From the NCBI GenBank assembly GCA_028583605.1, contig CM053331.1, positions 3,450,437 to 3,514,436 on the forward strand: a stretch of 64,000 nt of DNA, given 5' to 3'. Below, in pieces: positions 54,149-64,000 of this stretch. The stretch's first letter is position 1; every line of letters begins with the position of its first letter. Position numbers and translations under genes: made by a program. The notes beneath the pieces were generated by a model that worked only from the letters and a program-made list of their open reading frames with translations, was not told the DNA's origin and ran no database searches. This DNA is from Dastarcus helophoroides. Its lineage: Eukaryota > Arthropoda > Insecta > Coleoptera > Bothrideridae.

Positions 54149-55968
54149 TCTTTTCGCTTCTTTTCTCTTCTCTTTTCTTCTCTTCTCTTCTCTTCTCTTC
54201 TCTTCTCTCTTCTTTTCTCTTCTCTTCTCTTCTATTTTCTCCTCTTCTCTTCTCGTCTCTTCCTCTTCCATTTCCTCTTCTTTTTCTTCTTTCCCTCCTT
54301 TTTCCTTTCCCTCTACCTTTTCCTCATCATTTTCCTCTTCCCTTCCCCTTTTTCTTCCTCTTCTTCTTCCTCTTCCTCTTCTTCTTCCTCTTTCCCTTCC
54401 TCTTCTTCTTCTACTTTTTCCTCTTCCTCTTTTTCTTTCTATTCCCCTTCCTCTTCCTCTTCGTCTTCCTCTTCCTCTTCCTATTTCTCTTCCTCTTCCT
54501 CTTCCTCTTCCTCTTCCTCTTCCTCTTCTTCTTCCTCTTCCTCTTCCTCTTCCTATTTCTCTCCCTCTTCTTCTTCTTCTTCTTCTTCTTCCTCTTTCTC
54601 TTCTTTTTCCTCTTCCTTTTTCTCTTCTTCTTGCTCTTTCATTTCCTATTTCTCTCTTCTTCCTCTTCCATCTCATCTTCCTTTTTTTCTTCATCTTCTT
54701 CTTTCTATCCCTTTTCCCCTTCATCTTCCGCTCCCTTTTCCTTTTCTCTTTTCTCTTCTTCTTTTTGCTTTTTCATTTTCCCTATCTATTTTTCCTTAAC
54801 TTTCACTTTTCCTTCCTCTTCTTCTTTTTCTTCTTCTTCCTCTTTCTCTTCTTTTTCCTCTTCCTATTTCTCTGCTGCTGCCTCTTTTATTTCCTTTTTC
54901 TCTCTTCTTCCTCTTCCATCCCATCTTCCTTTTTTTTCTTCATCTTCTTCTTTCTCTCCCTCTTCCTATTCCTCTTCCAATTCGTCTTTCTCTTCCTCTT
55001 CCTATTTCTCTTCCCCTTTCTCTTCCTCTTTCTTTCTCTCTTCCTATTTTCCTTTTTCTCCTCTTTCTCTTCCTCTTCCTTCTCCACCTCCTCTTCCTCT
55101 TTTTCTTTCTTCTTTCTTTTGTCCTTCTTCTTCCTCTTCTTTTTCCTTCCCTCCTCTTCTTACATGTTTTCTTTTTGCTTCTCTTCTCCTCTCTTCTCTT
55201 CTCTGGTTTTCTCTTCTCTTCTCTTGTTTTCTTTTCCATACTGTTCTCTTCTCTTCTCTTCTCTTCTCTTCTCTTCTCTTCTCTTCTCTTCTCTTCTCTT
55301 CTCTTCTCTTCTCTTCTCTCTTCTCTTCTCTTCTCTTCTCTTCTCTTCTCTTCTCTTCTCTTCTCTTCTCTTCTCCTCTCTTCTCCTCTCTTCTCCTCTC
55401 TTCTCCTCTCTTCTCCTCTCTTCTCCTCTCTTCTCCTCTCTTCTCCTCTCTTCTCCTCTCTTCTCCTCTCTTCTCTTCTCTTCTCTTCTCTTCTCTTCTC
55501 TTCTCTTCTCTTCTCTTCTCTTCTCTTCTCTTCTCTTCTCTTCTCTTCTCTTCTCTTCTCTTCTCTTCTCTTCTCTTCTCTTCTCTTCTCTTCTCTTCTC
55601 TTCTCTTCTCTTCTCTTCTCTTCTCTTCTCTTCTCTTCTCTTCTCTTCTCTTCTCTTCTCTTCTCTTCTCTTCTCTTCTCTTCTCTTCTCTTCTCTTCTC
55701 TTCTCTTCTCTTCTCTTCTCTTCTCTTCTCTTCTCTTCTCTTCTCTTCTCTTCTCTTCTCTTCTCTTCTCTTCTCTTCTCTTCTCTTCTCTTCTCTTCTC
55801 TTCTCTTCTCTTCTCTTCTCTTCTCTTCTCTTCTCTTCTCTTCTCTTCTCTTCTCTTCTCTTCTCTTCTCTTCTCTTCTCTTCTCTTCTCTCTTCTCTTC
55901 TCTCTTCTCTTCTCTTCTCTTCTCTTCTCTTCTCTTCTCTCTTCTCTTCTCTTCTCTTCCTCCTTTCA
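54149..55968 (+). repeat. Polypyrimidine array 6, with hexamer and decamer sections
   Basis: The left part (about 54250-55170) is a diverged hexamer, CCTCTT, with occasional A and G. The middle (55375-55465) is a clean decamer, TTCTCCTCTC. The right part (about 55470-55880) is uniform (CTTCT)n with a few CTCTT shifts near the end. The left part is the most eroded pyrimidine DNA in the window, so the two halves probably differ in age. Frames of 280-680 codons are artefacts. Confidence 0.97.
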
Positions 55969-56733
55969 TTACCGTTCTATTCACAGCATTACAGTTATTG
56001 CATTATCAGGCGATAATGCAAAATTTTAGAGAACATCACTTTCCATATCTGTCTATTATTCAGGTTCAAATAAAAAATAATTCACTGACTAAAGTTTTAG
56101 CTTAACGAAAAGGGGGTTAATCTTGGCGGAAATAGGTCATTCGTTCCATCAAATTAAAAAGCGTGGGGCCTCCTCGTTGTAAACTATAAAGTCGATGGCG
56201 AATTTACGAAACGTTGAAGCTGGTCGAACGTCAATAAAACTTGCCTCGATTCTTTTCGTCTCTTGTATTTTTACTACTTATTTCTTGCAGATAACAATCG
56301 GAGCCTTTAAGTTCCGGCGGAGTAATCTTACGTAATTAAATTACAAAAGTTTATGACAAGGCGAAGACGCTCTCTTGGCCGTGTATAAATCAAAGTCCAC
56401 TTAAAAAGTAAAGCATGTTATATCTTAATTGAAGCTCTCTTGAAATTTACTGGAAGCAATTAACTTTTCTAAAGAAACATTAAAGTCATTCAGTCCCTCC
56501 ATGAATTTATAACACGTGGGAATCTCTTGGGTTTAACCAAGCTACTGTAAATTGTTAAGAAACAGATTGGAGTACGCACAATTCAACTCAACATTTGGAG
56601 CCTTCTACTCTTTAAATGATGCTGAAGAAACTTAAAATCTATCAAAAACCTATCAAAAATCCAAATAAGGGGGACACGGTTTCCTAGATTTGAGTAGCGA
56701 ATATCGATAACCAAAGAGGACAAACAGATAGAT

Positions 56734-56819
56734 GGTTTAAAATGGTCGACCCAAAGTGTTCCTTGATCCTAATGTTTATATTAGAAACAAGGAACACTTT
56801 GGGTCAACCATTTTAAACC
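56734..56819 (-). ncRNA. 86-nt precursor-like hairpin (32-bp stem)
   Basis: The left arm 56734-56765 (GGTTTAAAATGG ... GTGTTCCTTG) and right arm 56788-56819 are complementary over 32 positions with one mismatch. Read on the plus strand the mismatch is C-A. On the minus strand it becomes a G-U pair, so a minus-strand transcript would be fully paired. Inside, a 3-nt by 3-nt internal loop is followed by a second 5-bp stem (CTAAT 56769-56773 with ATTAG 56780-56784) and a 6-nt loop. Size and shape suit a microRNA or hairpin-siRNA precursor. A recent inverted duplication or small foldback transposon is the alternative. Expression is unknown. Confidence 0.4.
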
Positions 56820-56868
56820 ACTCATCCAACGGATCGTTATAGCTTCATTGCAATTCAGAAGAATAAGA

Positions 56869-56898
56869 TGAGTTTCTGTTTAACCAAACAGAAACTCA
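56869..56898. repeat. Perfect 13-bp stem-loop
   Basis: TGAGTTTCTGTTT (56869-56881), loop AACC, and AAACAGAAACTCA (56886-56898) are perfectly complementary. It lies 49 bp to the right of the larger hairpin. It has no U-run after it, so a terminator role is not suggested. Confidence 0.75.
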
Positions 56899-59000
56899 AT
56901 GTTAATCAGTGATCCACCTGATGCATCGTAAAATAAGATAATCATAATGGGACTCCTTGGGAGCTTTGGAAGATAGAAGGAGAACAAAAGCTCCGAAATC
57001 TTCCATTCAATATACTAAGGTTATCGTATAGAGCATTCTTAAGATAATGATATCTTTTGGAAAATCTATTCAACTTCTTTGTAGGTATGATAATGACTTT
57101 ATTAATTCTTAAGCCGATGTAGGTCCTGAATAGCCCCCGTAGGACGCTAACAGTGCTCAAGAGTTAAATGGTAGCATTCGCTAAATTAGATAGAACGTCG
57201 GGTAGGCATGTGCTAAATGTATGCGTGGCTTAGACCGTGATTAGGCCCATTTGGGATGATGATATCGACGAAGAGAGACGGAGGATATCCTGCAAGGCTG
57301 ACTGACTCGTGTAATTAACCATTTATCCTGCGATTCGCAGCCCACTGCCACTGCCTTTCGTCACACTTGATTGAAATTGCAGCAGACTCGGGACAAAGGG
57401 GCGAGGACAAGGGTCCGGCCCGTCAACCGTATCGTGACGCTAACGCAAGGTGGAATTCATGTTTAATGCAAGCCTTCGACGGCCCCTCGAACCACTTGAG
57501 GACAGGCGCAGGGAAATGTACAGAAAAATATGCTCGCGTTCATCTAGAGTGGTAAAATTTGAAAAAGTCGAAATTTCGAAATCAAAATTCTGAAAGTCGT
57601 GATTTTCAAAAATAAAGAATTTTAAAAAATTCAGAGTTTTTAAAAATTCAAAATTTACCAAAGGTGAAGTAATCGAAAAAAAACAAAAAAGAAAACATCA
57701 TATTTCAAAATGTCAAAATTTTGAATTTTGAAAGAGTTAAAATGTTTAAAATAACTGTGACATTAAAAAAATCCAAAGAAGTCCAAGGAGTCCAAAGAGG
57801 ACTAAATTTACAAAAGTCAAACTTTTGCTTAGAAAACGAAGCAATTGCTCAGTGAGTAAATTCCGATCATTCTGTACGTAACAAGTAAACTATAAATAAC
57901 ATATTTCTTAATCTGATTAGAAATTTGTATTCCATTCAGCGTATGTGTAAGCTGTGTTATTTAACCGAAAGCACATTAGATCAAGGAATTTCAATTAATG
58001 AATTACTTATTAGTAGTACGCGCTCTGATATTATCCAGATGCATTCTAATTGCACAACGTTTCGAACCGTGCAAATCAAGAAAGAAGCAAAACATGTAAT
58101 CAGATTGAATGGTAAATTAGATAAAGTTCTCTTATTTGTTGTAATTGCTGTAATTCGGTCAACGTAACGCTATCGACCACAAAAAACCATACGATCGGAA
58201 TATTACGAACCAGAAGTAACGGGACGCTCAGGTACACCTTCAGGCGTCATGGTATCGCCTGAAAGGAAACGACATTTGTCTCGACTGTAAACCTAATAAC
58301 AACCGCCCGATGAGTCATTTTATCCGGTCGGATCGGAAAAAAATCCTCCTGTCTCTCGTTTTTTACGGAACATTTCCACTTAAGGAAGTCTCGGTCTGAA
58401 TCCCATCGAGTACTAATGCGAGAAACATCGAGCATAATAAGTTTACATTGTTGGGCGACTACCAACTTGGGATAACTTTTTCCGCGCGGAAAAATGGATT
58501 TGTGGGCGGCGACAGCGATGACATTACGCTTTGCGAAACTTTTTTATTTCCTTCCGAAGCGACAATCAAATTTTTAATTCTGCGCCCCCGTTCCTAAATA
58601 AGGGCGATGAAATTTATGAGTATTAGAGCGACCATTCGAAACTTATTCTGATAATGTCGTCTGGCTCTGAGCGGGCCTTAATAAGTTTTCGATGAAATGA
58701 GCTAAACTTCGCGGCTTCAGTATTTTTACAACTTTAATAAGGAAACCGACCACCATTCGTTTGGGCGTAAAAAGATAATTTCGTCGATAGTTTGCAGAGC
58801 AAACTTCGATCTATTGGATTTATATAGGAATTTAACGAAATCTTATAAAAATGTTAATCTCTGATTAGGGTGAAAAGGGATCGTTAGTTAAGTTGATTAA
58901 ATTTCAAATGACATCTGTTTCGACAGTCTGAATTTCCAAATATTTCTCGAATTTACCTTTCCGAAATTTCATTCGTCAGTTTTCAATTTTTTATTATAAA

Positions 59001-59400
59001 ATGTTGACGCAACATAAATAGTTTACGAAATTTTTCAAAATAGTAATTTCTACAAATTTTGATTTTAAGAAAATTCTATTTTTTTGAAAATTTTACATTT
59101 TATGAATTGCGACTTCAAAATGTTGACACTTTGAACTTTTAGACTTTTTTTAAATTTCGTCTTATTGTCGAAATGTTTACTTTTATAATTTTTGAACTTT
59201 GAAATATTCTAGTTATTGAAAAACTTAAATATTTACAAAATTTCGCCTTTCCAAATATTCAAATTTTTGTCCTTTTTCTATTTCATCTATTTTTCGAAAT
59301 TTTAACTTCTTGTGAGCTTTTAATATTGAATTTTTTTTAATTTGGGTTTTTTTTAAGTTTTGATTATTTTTAGAAATTCGTTTTATTGAAATTTGATTTT
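59001..59400. other. T-rich degenerate DNA, no gene
   Basis: T-rich plus strand with TTTCGAAATTTT-like pieces similar to 18-19.7 kb, but without a clear period. Confidence 0.5.
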
Positions 59401-61960
59401 ATTGAAAATTTTGACTTTTCTGAAAAGTTCTACCCCACCTTGATATTTGTACTTTGGTTACCTTTTGTTGTATTTGTTCGAGTGTTGCCACAGCAATTCC
59501 ACTAGAACTGAACTAAAAAAGTAAGAAAAAGCTTCCAAATGGTTTTAATGACTCATAGACCAAGGAAGGAGGATCCAAGAATCTCATTGAAACTGTAAAG
59601 TTTTCAAAATTGTTGCCCAGGTTTTTTTTTAAATTTTGATTATTTTTAGAAATTCGTTTTATTGAAATTTGATTTCATTGAAAATGTTGACTTTTTCGAA
59701 AAGTTCTACTCCATTTTGATATTTGTGCTTTGGTTACCTTTTGTTGTATTTGTTTGAGTGTTGCCGCAGCAATTTTACTAGAACTGAACTAAAAAAGTAA
59801 GAAAAAACTTCCAAATGGTTTTGATGACTCATAAACCAAGGAAGGAGGATCCCAGAATCTCATTTTAACTGTAAAGTCTTGAAAATTGTTGCCCACACTC
59901 AGGAAATTATTCAAGAAGGTGTTGCTCCTCTCTTGTTCTTCTGTTGAAGGTTTCCCTTCATAGTATCATCTTCAAGATCATAAACAATGGAAGAAGAACA
60001 TAAAAAAAAACTCATTCAAACTGTAAAGTTATGAAAATTGTTGGTCATACTCAGAAAACTACTGAAGAAGAATCAGAAGAAATTCTCTTCTTAGGATCTC
60101 TTCTTAGGATCATAAACCATGGAAGGAGGATCCAAGAAATTCATTTAAACTGTTAAGTCTTCAAAATTGTTGCCCACACTCAGAAAACTACTGAGGAAGT
60201 AACAGAAGAAATTTCTCTTCGGAATATCATATTTAAGATCGTAGATCATGAAAGGAGGATATAAGGAGCATTTCCACTAAAACTGAAGAAGTGACGTCCA
60301 AATAGTTGTGATGACTTACAAACCATGGAAGGAGAATCCGAGAACCTCTTTCAAGCTGTAGGGTCATCAAAACTGCTGCTCACATTCGAAAACTAATGAA
60401 GAAGAAGCAGAAGAAATTCCTCTTCATACTATTAATATAAGAGTATCACAATTGAGTTTGTGATGGACATTGTACATTAAAATGGCTCTTGTTCTTTAAA
60501 GTGGGAAGTTGTCCAAGTTTTGCCATATCAGGTGCAAATTGTAGGTTAGATTGAAATCCATCTTGGTATTTAAGCTTTGGCTAAATTTGGTAAGTGGCAT
60601 TTGTTCCAATATTGCCTTAAGAAACTCCACTAGAACTGACACCAAAGTAAGAAAAAAATGTCCAAATGGTTTAGATGACTTGAAAGCGAAGAACGCAAGA
60701 TGCAAGAATCTCTTTCAAACTCTAAAGTCATCAAAATTGTTGCTCACATTCAGAAAACTACTGAAGAAGTAACAGAAGAAATTTCTCTTCCTAATATCAT
60801 CTTTAAGATCATAAATCATGAAAGGAAGATATAAGAAGCAATTCCACTAAAACTAAGTAACGTCCAAATAGTTATGATGACTTACAAACGATGGAAGGAG
60901 TATCCAAGAATCTCTTTTAAGCTGTAAAGTCATCAAAACTGCTGCTCACATTCGGCAAACTAACGAAAAAGAAGCAAAAGAAATTCCTCTTCATGCTATC
61001 ATTATAAGAGTATCACAATTGAGCTTGTGATGGACATTGTACATTAAAATGGCTCTTGTTCTTTAAAGTGAGAATTTGTCCAAGTTTTGCTATATCAGGT
61101 GCAAATTGTAGGTTAGATTGAAATCCGTCTTGGTATCTAAGCTTTGGCTAAATTTGGTAAGTGGCATTTGTTCCAATATTGCCTTAAGAAACTCCACTAG
61201 AACTGACACCAAAGTAAGAAAGAAATGTCCAAATGGTTTAGATGACTTGAAAGCGAAGAACGCAAGATGCAAGAATCTCTTTCAAACTTTAAAGTCATCG
61301 AAATTGTTGCTCACATTCAGGAAACTACTGAAGAAGTAACAGAAGAAATTTCTCTTCCTAATATCATCTTCAAGATCATAAATCATGAAAGGAAGATATA
61401 AGAAGCAATTTCACTAAAACTGAAGAAGTAACGTCCAAATAGTTGTGATGACTTACAAACCATGGAAGGAGGATCCGAGAACCTCTTTCAAGCTGTAAGG
61501 TCATCAAAACTGCTGCTCACATTCGAAAACTAATGAAGAAGAAGCAGAAGAAATTCCTCTTCATACTATCATTATAAGAGTATCACAATTGAGCTTGTGA
61601 TGGACATTGTACATTAAAATGGCTCTTGTTCTTTAAAGTGAGAAGTTGTCCAAGTTTTGCCATATCAGGTGCAAATTGTAGGTTAGATTGAAATCCATCT
61701 TGGTATTTAAGCTTTGGCTAAATTTGGTAAGTGGCTTTTGTTCCAATATTGCCTTATGAAACTCCACTAGAACTGACACCAAAGTAAGAAAGAAATGTCC
61801 AAATGGTTTAGATGACTTGAAAGCGAAGAACGCAAGATGCAAGAATCTCTTTCAAACTCTAAAGTCATCAAAATTGTTGCTCACATTCAGGAAACTACCG
61901 AAGAAGAAACAGAAGTAATTCCTCTTTATGTTATTATTGCAGAAGTATCACAATTGAGCT
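59401..61960 (+). repeat. ~570-bp tandem repeat (three good copies plus diverged copies)
   Basis: Three well-conserved units include CCTTAAGAAACTCCACTAG (or variant), GATGACTTGAAAGCGAAG and AACGCAAGATGCAAGAATC. Matching minus-strand frames end at 60705, 61272 and 61842, giving a period of 567-570 bp. Inside each unit, a related half-unit (CCACTAAAACT ... GATGACTTACAAACC ... TGGAAGGAGGATCC) shows that the monomer is a diverged dimer. Older copies at 59420-60420 are shorter and more diverged. A frame starting Met-Lys-Ser is present per unit at 60551 and 61118 but is interrupted elsewhere, so there is no support for coding. Confidence 0.92.
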
Positions 61961-61984
61961 TGTATTGGAACTATATTATATATA

Positions 61985-61986
<2 letters not shown>

Positions 61987-62028
<42 letters not shown>
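61987..62028. repeat. (AT)n microsatellite
   Basis: Twenty-one uninterrupted AT dinucleotides at the right edge of the 570-bp repeat array. Confidence 0.99.
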
Positions 62029-62031
<3 letters not shown>

Positions 62032-62032
<1 letters not shown>

Positions 62033-62199
62033 ATCCTGCGCAGGTTCGGTCTCCCTCTCAAAGGCCATTTACATTTAATAGGTCCTCCAGGTCAGTAGGT
62101 CCTCCGTATATGGAGGACCTAAAGGTTTTTAGTGTAAATCGAATCAGAATGTCTCGAAACACATTCTGACAAAGTTTGAGAGAGAGGACCTATCCTGCG
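62032..62199. mobile_element. Palindrome-rich foldback unit flanked by 9-bp direct repeats
   Basis: Direct repeats TATCCTGCG (62032-62040 and 62191-62199) bracket about 150 bp of nested inverted repeats. The outer arms are GGTCTCCCTCTCAAA (62048-62062) with TTTGAGAGAGAGGACC (62175-62190). Inside are a perfect 10-bp stem, TAGGTCCTCC / GGAGGACCTA (62096-62105 and 62112-62121), and a perfect 9-bp stem, TCAGAATGT / ACATTCTGA (62144-62152 and 62161-62169). CCTGCGCAGG at 62035 is itself a palindrome. It could be a small foldback or Mutator-like MITE with a 9-bp target duplication, but similar words recur in the downstream repeats, which weakens that reading. Confidence 0.5.
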
Positions 62200-62299
62200 G
62201 ATTTTATGTATTTTCGTATATCTTAGTTTGAACGTCTGTCACTGCATGTTTCTGCGCTGGCTTCGCGCGGCGTATATCGGCGTATATTCTCCCGCCAAA

Positions 62300-62600
62300 T
62301 TAAGCAGAATAGGTCATCCTGTGTATACTGCAGTTGAAGGTGCTGCGCTGGATAGATCATCCATGTATCCGGCAACATTGAAATTGTATATCGGCCATCT
62401 TTATCGAATATTTTAGGCAGGATAGGTAATCTTCGGTATATTGCAAGTTAGAAGCTACAGTAAATAGATCATCCATGCTATTAGTAGAGGCAAGCTTATT
62501 AAAAACTTCGCTGTTGCTAACCGAGAAATCCTGAGTATATTGCAAGTTACATGTTACGCTGAATAGATCATCCGTGATGTTGATTATATTACTAGGGTTA
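62300..62600 (+). repeat. ~110-bp degenerate tandem repeat
   Basis: Three units share ATAGGTCATCCTG or ATAGGTAATCTTCG, GTATATTGCAAGTTA and ATAGATCATCCATG (about 62309, 62424 and 62529). A further copy lies at about 63851-63910 (GGATAGGTAATCCTCCGTAT ... TAGATAGATCATCC). Frames through it are not conserved. Confidence 0.75.
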
Positions 62601-63850
62601 ACTTACTAAAAATTTTAATTCTTTTAAATGAGCGCGGTATATTTCCGAATAAACTTTGTAGGGAGAACTTGGGCCAATGTATGATAGAGAATTGCTATCC
62701 AAAATTTTTCGCACTTATGGATTACCATTCCGTGTAATATAAAAAGAGACCGACCAACATTTTTGACAGAAATCAAAACCGAATTTGTGTTCTGTCCTGG
62801 TTTTGAACAATCCTACACTTACTGAGACTTGTTGAAATGAACACCATACGTTCAAATCAAATGTAAATTTCCTCTACTAATAAGAGGCTTATCAGTATTA
62901 AATCCAATAAGAGTAATAAATTATTCCACTTTCCGTGTTATATTATTTATAGAACAAGTGTGCTCATAAAAGTAGTGCTCGAATAAAATGTACATATGAT
63001 ATAAATGTTGCTTACTTTTTTAAAATCCAATTTTTAATTTATATACATAAGGTTATACCAACTCGTCCCAGTGTGAATTCTTTTAATTTTTAAGCATATA
63101 TAATTCAAGTGTTATATAATACCTAATAAACGATGTTTTGTGATATTTATAATGCTTTTTTGATTTTTCATTGTATAACTGTCGCTTTTAAAAGATAGGA
63201 GTAATCGAAAGACTTTATTCCAGCGTTATATAAGATATAATCTTAATCCAAGGACTTTATTCAAGTGTTGTATATTTATTTGTTATTATTGAGATTTCAT
63301 AAGCTAGAATACAACTTATAAAATCCAGATATTTGTGAATATCTACATTTTATAATGCATCATGAAGTAAACAAAATATTATTAATATTGAACAATCACA
63401 ATCAATATTAATTAACAGAAAATTGGAAATTCGGCTAATGTTGAATTAAATAAGAGACAATAAATAATACGAAGTATTGTTCGCAAATTGTTGGTAATGA
63501 ATGTGCAGGAAAAAATATTTAAATGAAGCCTCCAATGCCCCCACGCATTTCAAAAAGTTATTGGTCAGAATTTGTCAGGTTGTTTGTGAATTTCTATTGA
63601 CACATAAGATGACAAGCGCGCGTATTTTAAAACATGAAATTTGCGTCTTACATTAACTTTGCAAAACTATCTGCTAGTGTAATCAAGTCTAGTGATCAAG
63701 TTTAGGAACGTGATACTTGCAATAGCAAATAAAAATATGGGCGAGGGCCCATTTAATGCAGAATATCTTGTAGAAAAAGTTTCAAACCTGCACATAAACA
63801 ATTGCAAAAGCTGAAGTTGTATATCGACTATTTTTAACAACTATTTTACG
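62601..63850. other. Unique AT-rich DNA, no gene seen
   Basis: AT-rich, non-repetitive sequence with no open frame above 60 codons and no RNA gene or element I can recognise. Confidence 0.5.
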
Positions 63851-63912
63851 CAGGATAGGTAATCCTCCGTATAATGCAAGTTAGAAGTTGCAGTAGATAG
63901 ATCATCCAGAGA
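63851..63912 (+). repeat. Isolated copy of the ~110-bp repeat
   Basis: GGATAGGTAATCCTCCGTAT, then a TGCAAGTTAGAAG-like stretch and TAGATAGATCATCC match units at 62424 and 62309. The surrounding sequence up to 64000 is unique AT-rich DNA. Confidence 0.75.
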
Positions 63913-64000
63913 CCAAGATCATCCACGATATTTATTCACCCAATAGAAATCCAACAGATCATGTGATGGATTGCAACCAATAATCTTTTGGAATGCGTCG

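Larger units (their letters stand above)
55969..59000. other. Unique DNA with hairpins, no supported gene
   Basis: The largest unique block in the window. Two strong inverted repeats lie at 56734-56898. GC-richer stretches are at 57360-57500 and 58200-58570. Frames of 60-80 codons (57367-57555 plus, 57925-58167 plus, 58247-58465 minus) have no recognisable domain or splice context. An A-rich patch lies at 57555-57850. Confidence 0.5.

Noticed and set aside
56941..57010. Third hairpin near 56960-57010
   Set aside because: GGAGCT and GGAAGAT words have complements nearby, but in an order that gives only 6-8 bp stems that exclude each other.

Overview
The window is eukaryotic, nuclear and very gene-poor. 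It has no bacterial-type genes, no complete protein-coding gene and no intact autonomous transposon. AT-rich composition, a pair of solo LTRs duplicated at ATAT targets (as in gypsy/errantivirus-group elements of insects) and tRNA-derived Pol III repeats suggest an insect or other arthropod. The species cannot be read from the sequence. The best reading is a giant intron or intergenic region packed with satellite DNA. One small candidate 5' coding exon (50820-50896) is the only gene-like object I can support.

Layout. 1-1065: heptamer satellite (CGATTTT). 1066-5070: degenerate A-rich DNA, then unique DNA. 5071-7790: a ~340-bp satellite on the minus strand. 7797-10705: polypyrimidine array 1. 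10706-12110: a shared array flank, a tRNA-like unit and unique DNA. 12115-14915: the ~340-bp satellite on the plus strand. 14916-17010: unique. 17020-17960: a 180-bp satellite. 18040-19290: a ~305-bp tandem repeat. 20160-24680: octamer satellite (AAAAATCG). 25930-27490: unique. 27497-27871: solo LTR. 28560-40790: a head-to-tail duplication of a ~6.4-kb block, made of octamer satellite, a ~500-bp module (B) and a polypyrimidine array. 40791-42780: more octamer DNA, a foldback of the 340-bp family, and module A interrupted by a second solo LTR. 43940-49308 and 53193-55968: further A + B + polypyrimidine blocks. 49309-51835: unique DNA with a SINE-like element and the candidate exon. 55969-59000: unique DNA with two strong hairpins. 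59400-61960: a ~570-bp tandem repeat. 61987-62600: (AT)n and palindrome-rich repeats. 62601-64000: AT-rich unique DNA.

The main organising principle is modular. Six homopyrimidine arrays, about 12 kb in total, all have their pyrimidines on the plus strand. Four start at the same point, the right end of module B, a unit that carries a conserved G-rich motif. One module B copy (48809-49308) has no array after it and acts as an empty-site comparison. The A-rich octamer arrays are organised into higher-order repeats of 352, 416, 512 and 589 bp. Their commonest variants look like CpG deamination products. Long open frames in this window (Ser/Leu/Phe, Arg/Glu/Lys or Lys/Ile/Asn/Arg-rich) are by-products of the repeats and are not annotated as genes.
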